Shown here: piece by piece, positions 10,443-21,821 of the stretch
Position numbering within the stretch: position 1 is the first letter of the stretch
Layout: each line of letters begins with the position of its first letter
DNA from: Anaspis maculata
Lineage: Eukaryota > Arthropoda > Insecta > Coleoptera > Scraptiidae
Assembly (NCBI GenBank): GCA_949128115.1
Contig: OX421963.1
Coordinates: forward strand, 83,833,602-83,897,601
Direction: 5' to 3'
DNA length: 64,000 bases
The notes under the pieces: generated by a model
Databases searched by the model: none
What the model saw: the letters and a program-made list of their open reading frames with translations, nothing else
What the model was told of the DNA's origin: nothing
Made by a program: the position numbers and the translations under genes

Positions 10443-10899
10443 TTAACACGTTCATTGTCCATGTGAAAATAAGATAAGCTAGCTTCAGAGTCCCGCCCTT
10501 TTCTATATGCAATTTCCATGTACCATATATGGTACATTGGACTCTGTTCAACTTCGCAAGTCGAAAGAGTTCAATGAGGCACCTGTGGGTCATTATAAAT
10601 CAGGTGCATGCTGAAATAGTAGTACTGGTTACTCCTGAGTCCTATGAGCCATATACGGCTCATACTACACTAAAAGCTGCCATGACACGTCCCATGAGCT
10701 AAATACGGCTCATTGGTACACTGAACTATCTGTATTCGAGTCCCAATACAAAATATAGTGATGAAATTCAGAGTCCACGAAATATTACGGTATTTAGATT
10801 CAATTGGATGTGGGCCATATGCGGACACATGACTCGTGACTCTCGTGAGGGGCACTTAGTGTGAGCCAAATATGGCTCATTGAACAGGAAACGTGTTAA
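10443..10899. mobile_element. TTAA MITE with repeated palindromic sites
   Basis: Bounded by TTAACACGTT at 10443 and its reverse complement ending at 10899 (457 bp). Inside, palindromes of the form TGAGCCATATACGGCTCA recur at about 10646, 10695 and 10862, with the related GTACCATATATGGTAC at about 10516. TTAA duplication suggests piggyBac-type mobilisation. The palindromes may be transposase-binding sites, which is inference. Confidence 0.65.
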
Positions 10900-11152
10900 C
10901 ACCCTGTATGATCTTATTCAAATATCAAATTATACGTATATCTGAACTCAAAAGAAAAAGCCGCATCATTCCCATTATTTAGATACCTACAAGGTGTCAA
11001 AAAAATTTGGAAACTATTAAACACCTCGTATACACACTATAAGCTATAAGATAAGCTTGGTGTTCAAATTCGAATTCTACAAGAAAATGGCTGGGAAAAC
11101 TTTCTTTTCCCGCCAATTTATTCCAACGGGCAAAATTCTAACAGGGGGGAGG

Positions 11153-11560
11153 ATATAATAATAATAATAATAATAATAAATGACTTTTATTGATCCCTCA
11201 TAAATAGAAAATAGAAATTAAAGTATACACATATACAAAACCAATATCTATGAGTCAACACAAATAAGTATACTAAAACAAAATAAGAGAAAATATCTCA
11301 GTGGATCACCCTGTACATGATGTCAAAATAAGTGTCCGTTCAAGAGCAGAGTCGTAAGGGTTTCCCGATTGTTCAATCGAATCAAGACAAAACACGTTCG
11401 AATACTGGATCTTGCCACCTAGCATTGAGCACAAGGTTTCGGCCAATGACTGAATTTTGTTCAGAAAAATTCTGTCAATACGTCTTCCCAAGAATATGGT
11501 CGGTCTTGGATTGGACGCTGCAATCTATTGTCAAACCTCAAACCTCAACTCGAACCTCAA
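11153..11560 (-). mobile_element. Non-LTR retrotransposon 3' end
   Basis: On the minus strand, a short Cys-containing tail (CAQC followed by ARSSIRTC) reads into an AT-rich 3' UTR ending GGATCAATAAAAGTCATT and then about ten ATT units (11153-11181 on the plus strand). A short simple-repeat tail after a UTR is typical of Jockey/CR1/L2-type LINEs. The coding part is broken by stops and shifts; the clade is uncertain. Confidence 0.5.
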
Positions 11561-11587
11561 ACAGTAACATAACTGCTTGTGAAGCCG

Positions 11588-12556
11588 TTAACCCGGCATC
11601 CGACACGTGGGGTGTGATAAACCCAAGCGCCCGAAAATCGTAGTTTTATTATTCAAATTTTGGGCCTAGCCCCCGCAGCTCCTCAGTAGCTTCCGGAAAT
11701 GCATGAATCTAGGTATTACTGCATCAGCGGCAGTGCAATTATCACCACAGAAGGAGTGTTTTCGTTTCAAAGTCGACTTGGGTTTGTCACACCCCACGTG
11801 TCGGAACTTGGGATTTTTCATGTGACTATCATTATTACTAATTTGGAGGCATTTTTCACCAGTAGGCTGTGTTCTTCTTTTTCCTATATGGAGATTGAAG
11901 TTTGAGATGATTTTTTTGCGCCACAAACACGGTTACTCTCGTACTGGCCGTACTGACGTCACTGGCCTTGAGCCTTTACTTGACAACCGTCGCTATCTGG
12001 AATCGGGCAGTGGCACAGTCAGGCTATCAAAAGGGGACCTAATGGGCAAGGAGAGCTTTCGGATTGTCCTTGCGTATCAAGGAGATGAAGTCTAGATAAG
12101 TCTGCGAAAACATGTGAAAATTTTATTTGCCTCGAACATTCGTGGATCTTTTGCAGAAATTGTACCAAGTTGGACAATGAATAAGTTTTTCATTTTTATA
12201 CCGATTTTCGTTAGATTTTTTTTGTTTAGAATTTTGTAATTTGAAGAATCATTATGTTGGTTGAGTCTTTCTTCATGTACTGAATGGAGGTTTTCTTTCT
12301 CAAGTAAACAATAGAATCTTTTTTTTTCAGTGTAAGATCGGGCTCAACGAATTTTCTTGTTTTATTTGTTCCAATATATTTTTTAACAAAACTTTCACTA
12401 TCTATCGATGAAAACAATGTTCCTGAATCACAAAATGTTTTTTATTTGGAAAAAATGCCTATTACTAATTGTTAGAGGTTACATGAAAAATAGGGTTTGA
12501 CACACCCCACCTGTCGGAACTGTTGAGAAAATTTCACCTGTCGGATGCCGGGTTAA
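11588..12556. mobile_element. TTAA element with CCCGGCATCCGACA ends
   Basis: TTAA at 11588-11591 and 12553-12556 flank 14-bp inverted ends CCCGGCATCCGACA. The motif CCGACAsGTGGGGTGTG occurs near both ends, and again inverted at about 11788-11816. The 969-bp interior has a small plus-strand open frame (11895-12095) with no domain I recognise. Non-autonomous piggyBac-like element is the best reading. Confidence 0.7.
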
Positions 12557-13800
12557 TCCAAAAAATAAGATAAGTGTGTAAGAGTAATAAGGGAAGTGTG
12601 CAACTTCCCTGCGAATCGTGCGATGGTCCTACAAGAGGGTCCAGGGGCCTTGTACAATGTACAACCAGTCCACAGCTGTCTGATCTGCAGTACACTTATC
12701 ATTCTTAGGGCTGGACCCTGCCTCATCATGGTGGCGGATGCTTGGTAGTATAGCTCGTCGCAAAAAATGTCCATTGATGAGTCTTGCTCAGAAGGCGCCC
12801 ACGACCATGAATCCAATGGTTTCAGCGCCACGAGATGTGTGGCGCCACCGAATACGAACAGGTCAATTCGGAAATTCAGCTAGCATCCAGTTCAGCATTT
12901 TAGTATTAATATTGTTTTGATATTCGCTGGAGACTCCAACTTGGAGTAGGCCACAAACCTGGGCAATTGGCGGAGGAGCCGTCCTGGAGTTTGCCAGATT
13001 CTTTGCGGAGCTGGCTGAACTTCCGGAGTCCCTTTGGGAGTTATGAAGAACCTCTCTTGACTGAAACGGAAATCGTTTGCTTCGCCGTGGTGTACTAGGT
13101 ATACCACATTTTTGTGAAACTGTCGGCCGGTATTTCCATCTCTGGTTAACTTTGGCAGTGATAATTGTTACGATTACACATTTGAAGTCGCAATTATTGA
13201 AGTACCCCACGTCATTAGGTGCAATTCCCCAGAGAACTCAAAATGGAACGCGTTCCAATAAAAGCTTCTGAAAGCGTCATTGCAGCTTTCCATTCTCGGG
13301 AAAAAGTATGGTACAATTTTTGCTAGGTCTATGAATATACACCTATGTCGTATATTATATCTTAATACGGGGCACGACGTGTGGGATTTACATATTATTA
13401 TACGGCAATTACAAGCGCCGAGCGGCCCGCTCTCAGTTTTGCTCGGGACTCAATCAAGACTTTATACTGACTTGGATTACAGTGATTCCGGCCTGGGCCT
13501 TGCGAGTTCGTGCATATAATTCCGATACTCTCCCAGAAATAACATGTTGCTTCTATTGTCGGACATTTACGACCTATTTTGAGCATTTACTCACGATGAT
13601 GGCTTTCAATCAGCTCCGTAGCTGAATGTTCAGCAAAAGCCCCCCGGGGGTCCCGCATTTCCGCGTGCCCGATATGAGAGAGCCCCGGCCATGGTCGGTA
13701 TTGATCATCGTCAGTTTTCACTTGACCCGATGCGCTCTCACCTGAGCTGAAACCCATATCACGAACACTGTAATATACCTGATGAACCATGCCGAAAGAG
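12557..13800 (-). other. Possible decayed or unrecognised minus-strand coding region
   Basis: Composition is more balanced than the surroundings. Minus-strand open frames at 12553-12831, 12863-13210 and 13587-13790 have protein-like composition (for example PSCRTIARFAGKL, and GYFNNCDFKC), but I recognise no domain. They could be exons of a host gene or an old element. Nothing in the sequence decides. Confidence 0.25.
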
Positions 13801-15169
13801 TTGTGGTTTTTTCGTCAAAAATTTCTAAAACAGTGCTACGGTTGGCGTATGCTCTTCCAATATCTTCCGTAATATATCATTATCAATGATTATAATGAAT
13901 AATTTATTGAAATTGACCGCGAAAGCGTGGTAGAAAAATGAATCGCTGCGATCTATAAAGCGAATCGATCGCGTAAACGTCCGCCTTTCAAGGCTCCCCG
14001 TGCGCGACCGGCATCGGAATTGAGGAAATTAGAATAATTTACCTCAATGATCCGAGAAAGAGCTACACAGTAACGGTTTGTCATCGATCGATATGTCGTA
14101 AAACTGAAAATTTTACGATTGTGCTGCTTCTCAGTCCTCGTCCACCTCAGGCTCGGCTTCTCTTATGTATATCTACCGAAAGATTTATTGTTATTAAGTC
14201 ATCGGCGGCATAAAATTTCGCGCAGACATATAACATCGAAGATGAGCACCGGAGAGGAACAACAAACAAGACGTCGTTCTCAATGTGTGGTCCATGTCCG
14301 TGGCTTTTTAAACAGTAGTAATCTAAGTGGAATTATGCGGTTTCCGATTGTTCCTGTATAGGTAGGCACAGGCATACGTACGAGAAGCGAAGCGGCATCG
14401 ATCTCTTCTTCTCCTTATGCCATGAGAGTTGTTGTTTGAAATAACAGGGAAGCCAAATTGGTAAAGTTGATCGATAATTTGTTCCATTTAGTCTGCCGGC
14501 CGTTATTAGCAGCGGAATGGACGATATTAGAGGAGATAATTTGGTGTTATTATCCTTGCCACCCAGTAGCGCACGACATATCCGATGCGGAATGATGGGG
14601 ACGAGGCTGTTTATGGGCGAACAATGCGTGTTACAAATGGGACCATTAGCAGGGCCGGACTGGACGCGTACCTTGTTCCGATGCGCACGGTCCAAATGGG
14701 ATTGCTATTTTCGATTGCATGCATAATATTAAGCAGACGTGCAGAACGGCCTGGCGCTGCACAAGAAGGCTTGGCTCAAGGTAAATCCAGCACAAACAAG
14801 GGTATGACTATGTATTCAACGTGTAGATCGAAGTATCGATTTTACCGCTTGTTGCCAGATGAGATGCGAGTATTGTGTTAGAAGATTCAGGCAATTATTG
14901 TATTTTATACCCAAAGACTCTCAGACACCACTGTAGCCCGCCAACATTCTTATGGATGACTGGATGACTATAAGTACATACCTACACAAAAAAATTTAAA
15001 ATTCCGTTCAATTTCCAACTCTTACATTTCCGCTCTCCGACTTTTCAAATTTTCAACTCTGACGAGCTTAAAATAATGGTCTTGAGACCCAAATCGGTTG
15101 AAGTCTTCTTTTCATTTTGGTGAACAAATGCACTGATAATGGTCTAGTAAAGTAGTAAAGCACTGTCAG
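13801..15169. other. Unique-looking sequence, no recognised gene
   Basis: A stretch of balanced composition with no terminal repeats or tandem arrays. Overlapping open frames on both strands at 14333-14881 lack recognisable domains. This is one of the few intervals not obviously made of mobile DNA. Confidence 0.4.
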
Positions 15170-15348
15170 CAGTGGCGGTCTAAAGGAGGGGTGGCGGTCT
15201 GCCCCGGGCCTCAAGGCCTTAATCATCTGATGGGCCCCCCAATTCCTCTTGTTTGTGAAAAAAAACTGCAAAAAAATTGGGATAAAATCCAAAAATTTCA
15301 ATTTTCTCCCTCAATGGTAATTTTTTTGCATACCTATTCCTATTACTT

Positions 15349-15812
15349 ACCTCGGGTTCCACCATAGTGCAAGCGGTACACACCTAAAAACACATCGATA
15401 CTGCATTTTGGAGTGCAGTAACGAAATTTTGCATGGGCGTACTTTATACCAAGACAAGCGATTTGACCCGCAGCATTCGATATTTCGTCCCTTCGGGGGC
15501 CAATGGGGGCCCTCCAAATTTTCAAGATACAAGAACTTTCACAAAATAATCATTGAGTATCGTCATGTATGTCATAAGTGAAGCTTACGGGTCTATTGAA
15601 AATGTTTTCATCAAATGTCGTCGTGTCCGATTAGCGGTATGCTCAAGAGCGGTATGCTCTTGCGTACCGCTCCCACTACCAAACTTTTATCAACGCGATA
15701 ACTTTATCACTCTAACAGTAACTAAGCAACTGGCCATTTTATTGGCTGGTGCATAGCAACTATCAGCGTGATAGATTCAATCTGCTCTTGAAATTCTGGC
15801 GGAACCCGAGGT
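15349..15812. mobile_element. MITE with ACCTCGGGTTCCACCA ends, interrupted
   Basis: The inverted ends ACCTCGGGTTCCACCA and TGGCGGAACCCGAGGT match the complete 147-bp copy at 24527-24673. Interior landmarks AACTGGCCATTTTATTGGC and CTATCAGCGTGATAGATT are shared. This copy is split by a second MITE at 15365-15678. Confidence 0.75.
15365..15678. mobile_element. 314-bp MITE nested in another MITE
   Basis: Ends TAGTGCAAGCGGTAC and GTACCGCTCCCACTA are inverted. It sits inside the first 16 bases of the host MITE. Removing it and one copy of CCA (15362-15364, 15679-15681) restores the sequence found in the intact copy at 24527, so the 3-bp target duplication is supported. Confidence 0.75.
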
Positions 15813-16304
15813 ATGAAATGTAGTACATTTAACCGACTGATATGAAAAAGATGATGGAATAACGTAGCACATTTTTGAATATGATCAATCAACGATTTAA
15901 GTTTTGATTTCAGTAGTAAACATCTCATTTTTCTTGTTTCTTAGGCTTTTGCTCGATTACGGCGGGACAGGGCGGGCCAAAAAGTCTGCCGGCCGCCTTT
16001 CAGATTCCCAACTTTTGTTTTTTAGGGGCCCCATCTCGTAAATCCGCCCAGGGCCCACGATTTCTTTAGTCCGCCGCTGAGTATTGAAGAAAAAAAGACG
16101 ACCAAGGGCTACAACTGTTCGCGAGGACCGACTTCTAGTCAGTGAAGCTTGAAGGAACCCCGGAGACCACTGCAATATACTGCGTCTGCACCTTCAGCAG
16201 GCCACTGACACCTCAATAACTGCAAGAGCTGTCTCAAATCGCAATAACGGAACAGATTTAAGGTGAAGATGTCTCATAGGGGAGGCGCGCCTAAGAGTAC
16301 GCAC

Positions 16305-16469
16305 TTAACACGTTAACTGCGGACGCCGCACATGCGCGGCCTCACGTGACTCATGGCCAGAGCGGACGGCGCACATGTGCGGCCTGCGCACCTGCGCACT
16401 TCCATTGCAAAAATGGCTGCCGCACCTCCATTGATGCTCCCTCAAACACGTCCGCAGTGAACGTGTTAA
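16305..16469. mobile_element. 165-bp TTAA MITE with GC-rich palindromes
   Basis: TTAACACGTTAACTGCGGACG at the left pairs with CGTCCGCAGTGAACGTGTTAA at the right. Inside are palindromes GCCGCACATGCGCGGC and GGCGCACATGTGCGGCC, far more GC-rich than the neighbours. TTAA duplication again suggests piggyBac-type mobilisation. Confidence 0.8.
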
Positions 16470-16965
16470 TTTTCCACTTGCCATAAAAAAATTAGTTTCA
16501 ATCTAAATCATTCAATTTTTTTTGCGTGACATACATTGTCTATTCTACTGCTAATTAATGTAAAGAAACAGTGATTATCGCTTTTACATGAAAAGATATA
16601 TGGGCCTAAGTGAAAAATTGTAAATGTGTACTTTTGGAGACAATGTGCCTAAGGGTACGCATGTGTTGGTTCTAAGAGTACGCGTCTATCATACAGCACA
16701 GGAACAATTTAACAGAGAGAACATAAAAAAATATGAGCATGAGAAAAAAACAAAACACAATCAACAATATTGGCAAGTGTCACAGACAAAAATTCTTCAC
16801 CCTAAGTATTGAAATGAAGCAGGTAACCCAATCAGTAAAAGTGATCTTAAGAGTACGCAGGTAGAAAAAAGTATTATCAATTTCACGGCTTTCTTTGTCA
16901 GTGAAAGCTATAGAAATTGACAATTACATTGGGGAAGCAATGGAAATGTCAATTTCCGTAACTTG

Positions 16966-17202
16966 CCGTGGGTTCCACCAAAATATTTAACCAGCTGATA
17001 GCTAACTCGAGATTTATTTTGATCAATTCTGGCCAAATGATCAATGTAAATTCAGGTTTTACGCTGAGTAATTAACTAAAGTGTGGTATACTTGCGATTT
17101 GACGTATTTTCCAAAATGAATCTACCAACATTGACCAGAAAAAAATCCGTTTAATCTCGGTTTAGCTTAAACCGCTCATAAATTCTTTGGTGGAACCCGT
17201 GG
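16966..17202. mobile_element. MITE with CCGTGGGTTCCACCAAA ends
   Basis: A 237-bp segment with inverted ends CCGTGGGTTCCACCAAA and TTTGGTGGAACCCGTGG. These differ from the 147-bp MITE family by two bases at the tip and by interior. A relative lies at 46449-46685. Confidence 0.7.
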
Positions 17203-18021
17203 TCACTCTAATTAAATAGACCTTGGGATTGATCATACACATGCGTACTCCTTAGGGGCGTACTCTTTGGTTCCACGTCATGTTCTGCATTTTGTTGAAA
17301 ACAAAAAGTTCATGAAACGTTTCAGCGTATTCTGTATATATTTTTGCATAGCCTAATTACTTACCTTGATGATGCAAAAGAGAATTCATCACATCCTATC
17401 ACCTACAAAATGGAATAACTTGCTTCGTAAACTCCCAGTGTTAGAAAAATTCCATGAAAATCAAATAATTTGTCACTATTTCTAGGTTAAAATTCGACAG
17501 GATGCAAACTTTCTGATTTCTCAACCTCATCTTAAGGAGCTCTCAGCTGACACCAAACATTCTGTTCTGAGCCGACTGCAACATCGTTAAACTTCGACTG
17601 CGTACTCTTGGGGAACGCGTACTCTTAGGCGCTCCTCCCCTACGACAAGTTTTGTTAACAGGAAACCACAGGCAGGCAAGATTAGATTGGTGTCAGGAAA
17701 GGGACAATTGGCAAGATAAGTGGAGAACTTTAATGTTGACAGATGAGAGCCGATCCGGAGTTTTTAGTGACATACGGTTTGTACGAGTGTGGAGACCTCC
17801 TGGTAAACGCCTAGACCCGCAGTTTGTTCAAGAAGTTTGCCCATTCCAAGAAGGTACGATAATGGTATGGAGTGGCATTTTGTTGGAAGGTCGCACAGAG
17901 CTCTATGGTTGCGACAGCAACATGAACGCTGCAGTCTACATTAGGGACCATAGACATTAGGGACGTCATTGACGGAATTGCGGTGGATTGCCGTGCCAAT
18001 ATTGGGAATGGCTTCTAATTT

Positions 18022-18093
18022 TTGGCTGGTACATAGCAACTATCAGCGTGATAGATTTAATCTGCTCTTAAAACTTTGGTGGAACTCGAGGTT
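18022..18093. mobile_element. Truncated ACCTCGGGTTCC-family MITE
   Basis: Only the right half is present: TTGGCTGGTACATAGCAAC through TTTGGTGGAACTCGAGGT. It cuts off the Tc1 transposase reading at about 18017. Confidence 0.7.
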
Positions 18094-18470
18094 AGGTGAG
18101 TAACATTGTTTTTCTTTTTCTCCATTTTGGAGTTACCTTGGCAGGTCCCATGACAACAGGTTTGGAGACCTACACACAGGCAACAGAGGTGTGTCTGTAT
18201 CACGGAATCTGTTACACAAAAATTTCTGGGATTGTTGTGGGCATTGTTGGGCAATGAAACAATACATCCAACTCACAGTTTATTAAGTTGTACAAACCCT
18301 TCCCTTCCTTGCTTTTGGTTCTTTTATTTCCTTCTTTTCGTCTTGGCTCCTTCCATTCGGTCTATCCCCCGACAAGGTAAACAACTGGTCAGTCTGTCAG
18401 GGTTTGACTCGAGCATTATTGTGCATGAGATTACCTGAGGGAAAACAAAAGAGGGCACGAGTAAGAAGGC
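18094..18470. other. No recognised feature
   Basis: About 380 bp of ordinary sequence between two elements; nothing seen. Confidence 0.4.
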
Positions 18471-18473
18471 TAA

Positions 18474-19951
18474 AGCGCGATTTATAGATTGACGCCCGCC
18501 CGTCTCACCGTTAAACGCTAGACGTAAGACACAAGACGTTCAAGATGAACTGTTGGTGACGTATGGTGCCGTTTATAGTTTGGCGCTCGCCCCGCAACGC
18601 GCTACCCGTAAGACGCCCGCCCGTGAAAAGATGACCATCTTTCATCTCTTACGTCTAGCGGCTAGCGGGCAGCCAATAAGAAAGCACCAGTCAGCACCAC
18701 CCGAACAGCAATTCTGCTGATCATTGATTATTTCTGTTTAATCAACACAAAATTATTGATTCAGAAAGTTCTATCTCGTCAAATTATTTTCAACTATACA
18801 GGGTGTTCCATTTTTGCGCTATAACAAAAAAAGATATTTTTTCAAATAAAATGCCCCACCTTTGGTTTCATTTTCTTGTTCAGCTTTTCGAGCTGTATTA
18901 TAAGTGTATTTTTGTTTTTGCAATTTTTGGCAGTGCTACCAACTATGAAAAATTGTTTTTTTTATATAATTTCATGGTTCATTTTGAAAAATCGTAGAGG
19001 CCTCGCTTTTTAGAATTGAGGAATGAAATTTGGCACAACAATAGTCGAATAGATGATGGATAATTTCATGATAAAAAAAAACTTGAAATTCAGTAATACA
19101 GGGTGTGCAGAATTTTTTTTCGAACTTCGCCTATTTCAAAGTGTCATAAGTAATTTTTTTTTAAATAGAATGCCCCCTATTCAATATTTCAATCTCACCA
19201 TTCGATAGCTTTTTTTCTCCTCTCTTATTTTTACTAGAGGTACCCTACTTATGGCACTTTGAAATTGGCGAGGTTCGAAAAAAAATTGGGTACACCCTGT
19301 ATCACTGAATCTCAAGTTTTTTGTCATTTTTTTGTCAAGTTATTCATCTTCTATTCGACTATTGTTGTGTCAAGTTTTATATCTTAATTCCAAAAACGAG
19401 GCCCCACGATTTTTCAAAATGAACCTTGAAATTATAAAAAAATAATATTTTTTTTTAGTTGGTAGCACTGCTAAAAATTGAAAAAACAAAAATACACTAC
19501 TTATAATGGAGCTTGAAAAGCTGAACAAGAGAATGAAACCAAAAGTTGGGCATTTTGTTTCAAAAAATATCTTTTTTTGTTATAGCGCAAAAATGGAACA
19601 GCCTGTATAGTTAAAAATAATTCCGCAAGATAAAAACTTTTTGAATCAATAATTTTATGTGTTACACCTTTTCCTCTATCTTGTAAGAGAACGGCGCTGG
19701 GAAAGCTCGACGTACTGTTGCAGGACCCTGTATAACCAAAAAATCCAGTTCCGACACCGATCTACGATGGACTCCCTGGACATACCATTATTTATCGAGT
19801 CAATCGTCAAATACTTGAACTAATTTGCGCATGCTTATGGGTAACGTAACGACGTTCTATAAATTGGCCAAAATATTTACGGGCTATGGATTACGGTTAA
19901 CGGGTAGCGGCTAACGGTGAGACGGGCGGGCGTCAATCTATAAATCGCGCT
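18474..19951. mobile_element. PIF/Harbinger-like MITE (TAA duplication)
   Basis: Inverted ends AGCGCGATTTATAGATTGACG run for more than 40 bp (both continue CGCCCGCCCGTCTCACCGTTA) and are flanked by TAA on each side. A 3-bp TWA duplication is the Harbinger signature. Subterminal GTTTATAG-like and CGCTACCCGTAA-like motifs repeat. The 1478-bp interior is mostly a palindrome (18744-19661) with no transposase. One host-type end is repeated at about 18590. Confidence 0.75.
18744..19661. repeat. 0.9-kb continuous palindrome
   Basis: Arms of about 450 bp meet near 19203. Each contains TACAGGGTGTTCCATTTTTG-like and AATACAGGGTGTG-like motifs, AACAATAGTCGAATAG, and a GCACTTTGAAATTGG-type block. Pairing extends past the outer ACAGGGTG motif into AACACAAAATTATTGATTC, so that motif is not the true end. 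No coding content. Confidence 0.8.
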
Positions 19952-19954
19952 TAA

Positions 19955-21339
19955 GGGCAGACATATTGCTTTTGTGGAGAGTGGTGTCACGAAATTTGGA
20001 AGAAGCGATAATTCAACATACCGTGTACACCGTAGTGGCCGGAAGTCGTGTATAAGACCGCCACTAGCTTCAGCTTCCCACAGAAGATTCCGCTTTGAGC
20101 CCGCACAACATCGAAGGGTAAAGCCCTAGGTTCCAATTAGTGCACATATTTTACTGAAAAAACCCCTTGTAGGCTCCTTTTCGTACCCAAGGCAAACCCA
20201 AAACCACATCTTCACATCGACGCCGAAGACAAGCCGGAGTAGAGTGAAAGAGCTGCTGCTGCCGTCCCACCTTATGTCATCTTCGGTACGGGTAAGCGCC
20301 TAGGCCGGCGCCACATCACCTCAGGACAGCACACGCCTTCACCCCAGGCCTCTGTCAAAACATCTGTCGACACCGTAGCACCGGCTTCAAACCCACGGCT
20401 CTGATTTGCGTTGATAGTTTGGGAGCAACCAGGGAGGCCTGCTGCAGCATTCACGGGGCCAGTCACATCGCGACTCAATCATCGTGGGAGCTTGGCAAGT
20501 CGATACTAGTTTCATTTAGGTTCCTACAGCTCCCATTCCATCCGGCAGCCAATATCGCGGTAAGTTCCTGATCTCTAGAGTGAGCTCACTGTAGTAGGTG
20601 GGACCTGTCGGATATTTTACACCTGTGCGTCTCGCGTGACCGCTGCACAGAGAGGGCTGTAGATTCCGGGTGTTGCTTTTTTCGGCTTACCCACACCTCC
20701 GAATAACCAGTTGCGGTCCCCTTCGTGTTGCCAGCCAGCCAGCCCTGCAACGTTAAATAATACCGCCCGTATTGTAACGCGTATTAGAAAATACACACCT
20801 GTGTTTGATTGTTTACAACAATAGCGGTGGTTTCTTTTCTATTTTATTCCCAAATCCAAGTTTTCAGCACCACCTAACCACAACAACCGGAATTCTGTAC
20901 CTTGACAGGTGACAGGTGACGCACGGTAAGGGCGACAGGGATTTTAAGCGTAAGTTGTTGGTACCTCTGCGGAGACCAGGCAGGACGTAACAAATCTCTG
21001 AGAATTATTTTCACTCTAGGCTTTAGTGGCCCCGGCCCCGAATATCATAGTGCCAGGGGCCTAAAGCCTTTGAAATTTGGTATTTCATTATTTCTTTTCA
21101 AAAGAGGAGAGAAACAAAACAACCAGATTATCTTGTCTGTGCGCTGCAGATAGTAGAAATTCATATTATTCCTGATTTTGTATAACACGGTTCGGTTTTA
21201 GCATTAAGCTTGGTGTGGGTTCCTCCCCAACTTATTTCGAAGTTAAGTTTTTCGTTACCGAGTCAAGTTTGAGTCAGCTTGAAAAATCGTTATTGACCCT
21301 AAGTATAGGTCCATTCCGTTGCATTCAATTACCGTAAAC
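19955..21339. other. Balanced-composition sequence, no assigned function
   Basis: About 20000-21000 is less AT-rich than the surroundings and has a small minus-strand open frame (20272-20478) with no recognisable domain. An LTR or an old retroelement 5' region is possible, but I see no paired repeat to support it. Confidence 0.3.
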
Positions 21340-21673
21340 TTAGGTTGTTAGCTTTGATGACCATATTTGCCTCAAAACCCGAAATGGAAGTGCAGAATGA
21401 AAAAAATTGAGTGAAACAAATTTCACAACTGTCAAAAAAATAAAGAAGAGATCTTCGAATATTGCCCCCAAAAATTGATTTGATCAGGGTTTTGACTGAG
21501 GTTTCTCCCTCAGTCACTACACAGCTCACGTAACAGTTTTCAACAGCTTATTTTGAAAACTAATGAAATTCAGTAACTTATTACGACGGGTCATGACACT
21601 ATGACAGCTCCGATGCCTCTTATTTCTAACGAGAGATGGCCTCACCTGCCTGAATGCTGATTGTCGCGCTACA
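21340..21673 (-). mobile_element. Ty3/gypsy 3' LTR, minus strand, partial
   Basis: Read on the minus strand, it starts TGTAGCGCGACAATCAGCAT directly after a polypurine tract. It matches, in inverted orientation, the LTR beginning at 23318. Its far end is not sharp. Confidence 0.65.
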
Positions 21674-21686
21674 TCCTCCCCTTTGG
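21674..21686 (-). promoter_or_regulatory. Polypurine tract of gypsy copy
   Basis: The minus strand reads CCAAAGGGGAGGA immediately before TGTAGCGCG, the expected second-strand primer next to a 3' LTR. The plus-strand copy has CCAAAGGGAGAGAGGA before TGTAACGCG at 23318. Confidence 0.65.
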
Positions 21687-21821
21687 ATCGCATCAACATT
21701 TTCCATAATTCCTAAGATGGGTCGCTTCTTTGTTTTTCAACATCACATCAACTCAGGTGAGCTGGTTAATGGACCCTAATGGCTAAGAGCACAAAAAAAA
21801 CACAAGAAGTGGTCTCATGGA

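Larger units (their letters stand above)
15170..16079. mobile_element. hAT-like terminal pair, tentative
   Basis: CAGTGGCGGTCTAAAG at 15170 and TTTAGTCCGCCGCTG ending at 16079 are near-perfect inverted ends, each next to GC-rich GGGCC-type tracts. The motif is typical of hAT MITEs. No 8-bp target duplication is visible, so the two ends may come from different copies. The right end abuts the Tc1 transposase relic. Confidence 0.45.
16279..17640. mobile_element. TA-flanked element with CTAAGAGTACGC repeats
   Basis: Ends are GGGGAGGCGCGCCTAAGAGT and ACTCTTAGGCGCTCCTCCCC, each next to a TA. Removing the element plus one TA restores an in-frame join (R C L I R Q V) in the Tc1 transposase, which confirms the TA duplication. 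CTAAGAGTACGC-like motifs recur inside at about 16650, 16676, 16850, 17245 and 17600. The terminal GGGGAG and TA link it to the pogo-like element at 31478. Two further MITEs sit inside. No transposase is visible. Confidence 0.8.
16085..18017 (+). pseudogene. Tc1/mariner transposase, split and frameshifted
   Basis: The first part (16085-16276) reads RRPRATTVREDRLL and later LQQATDTS, the helix-turn-helix region of Tc1-like transposases, with two internal stops. The second part (17643-17960) reads RQVLLTGNHRQARLDWCQE, then LMLTDESRSGVF with the first catalytic Asp in TDES, RVWRPPGKR, and TIMVWSGILLEGRTEL. A short internal duplication of ATTAGGGAC near 17950 shifts the frame; reading on in the other frame gives IRDVIDGIAVDCRANIG to about 18017. 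The second Asp and the last catalytic residue are missing, so it is inactive. A 1362-bp element splits the gene at a TA. Confidence 0.85.

Noticed and set aside
15170..16079. Complete hAT element with both ends
   Set aside because: Kept only as tentative: the inverted ends are good, but the flanks (ACTGTCAG and AGTATTGA) do not match, so the ends may belong to different copies.
18795..19609. Tc1/mariner element with TA flanks at the ACAGGGTG motif
   Set aside because: Inverted pairing continues about 50 bp beyond the motif on both sides, so the TA is not shown to be a target duplication.
20000..21000. Possible solo LTR
   Set aside because: It has LTR-like composition, but no paired copy, polypurine tract or primer-binding site was found.
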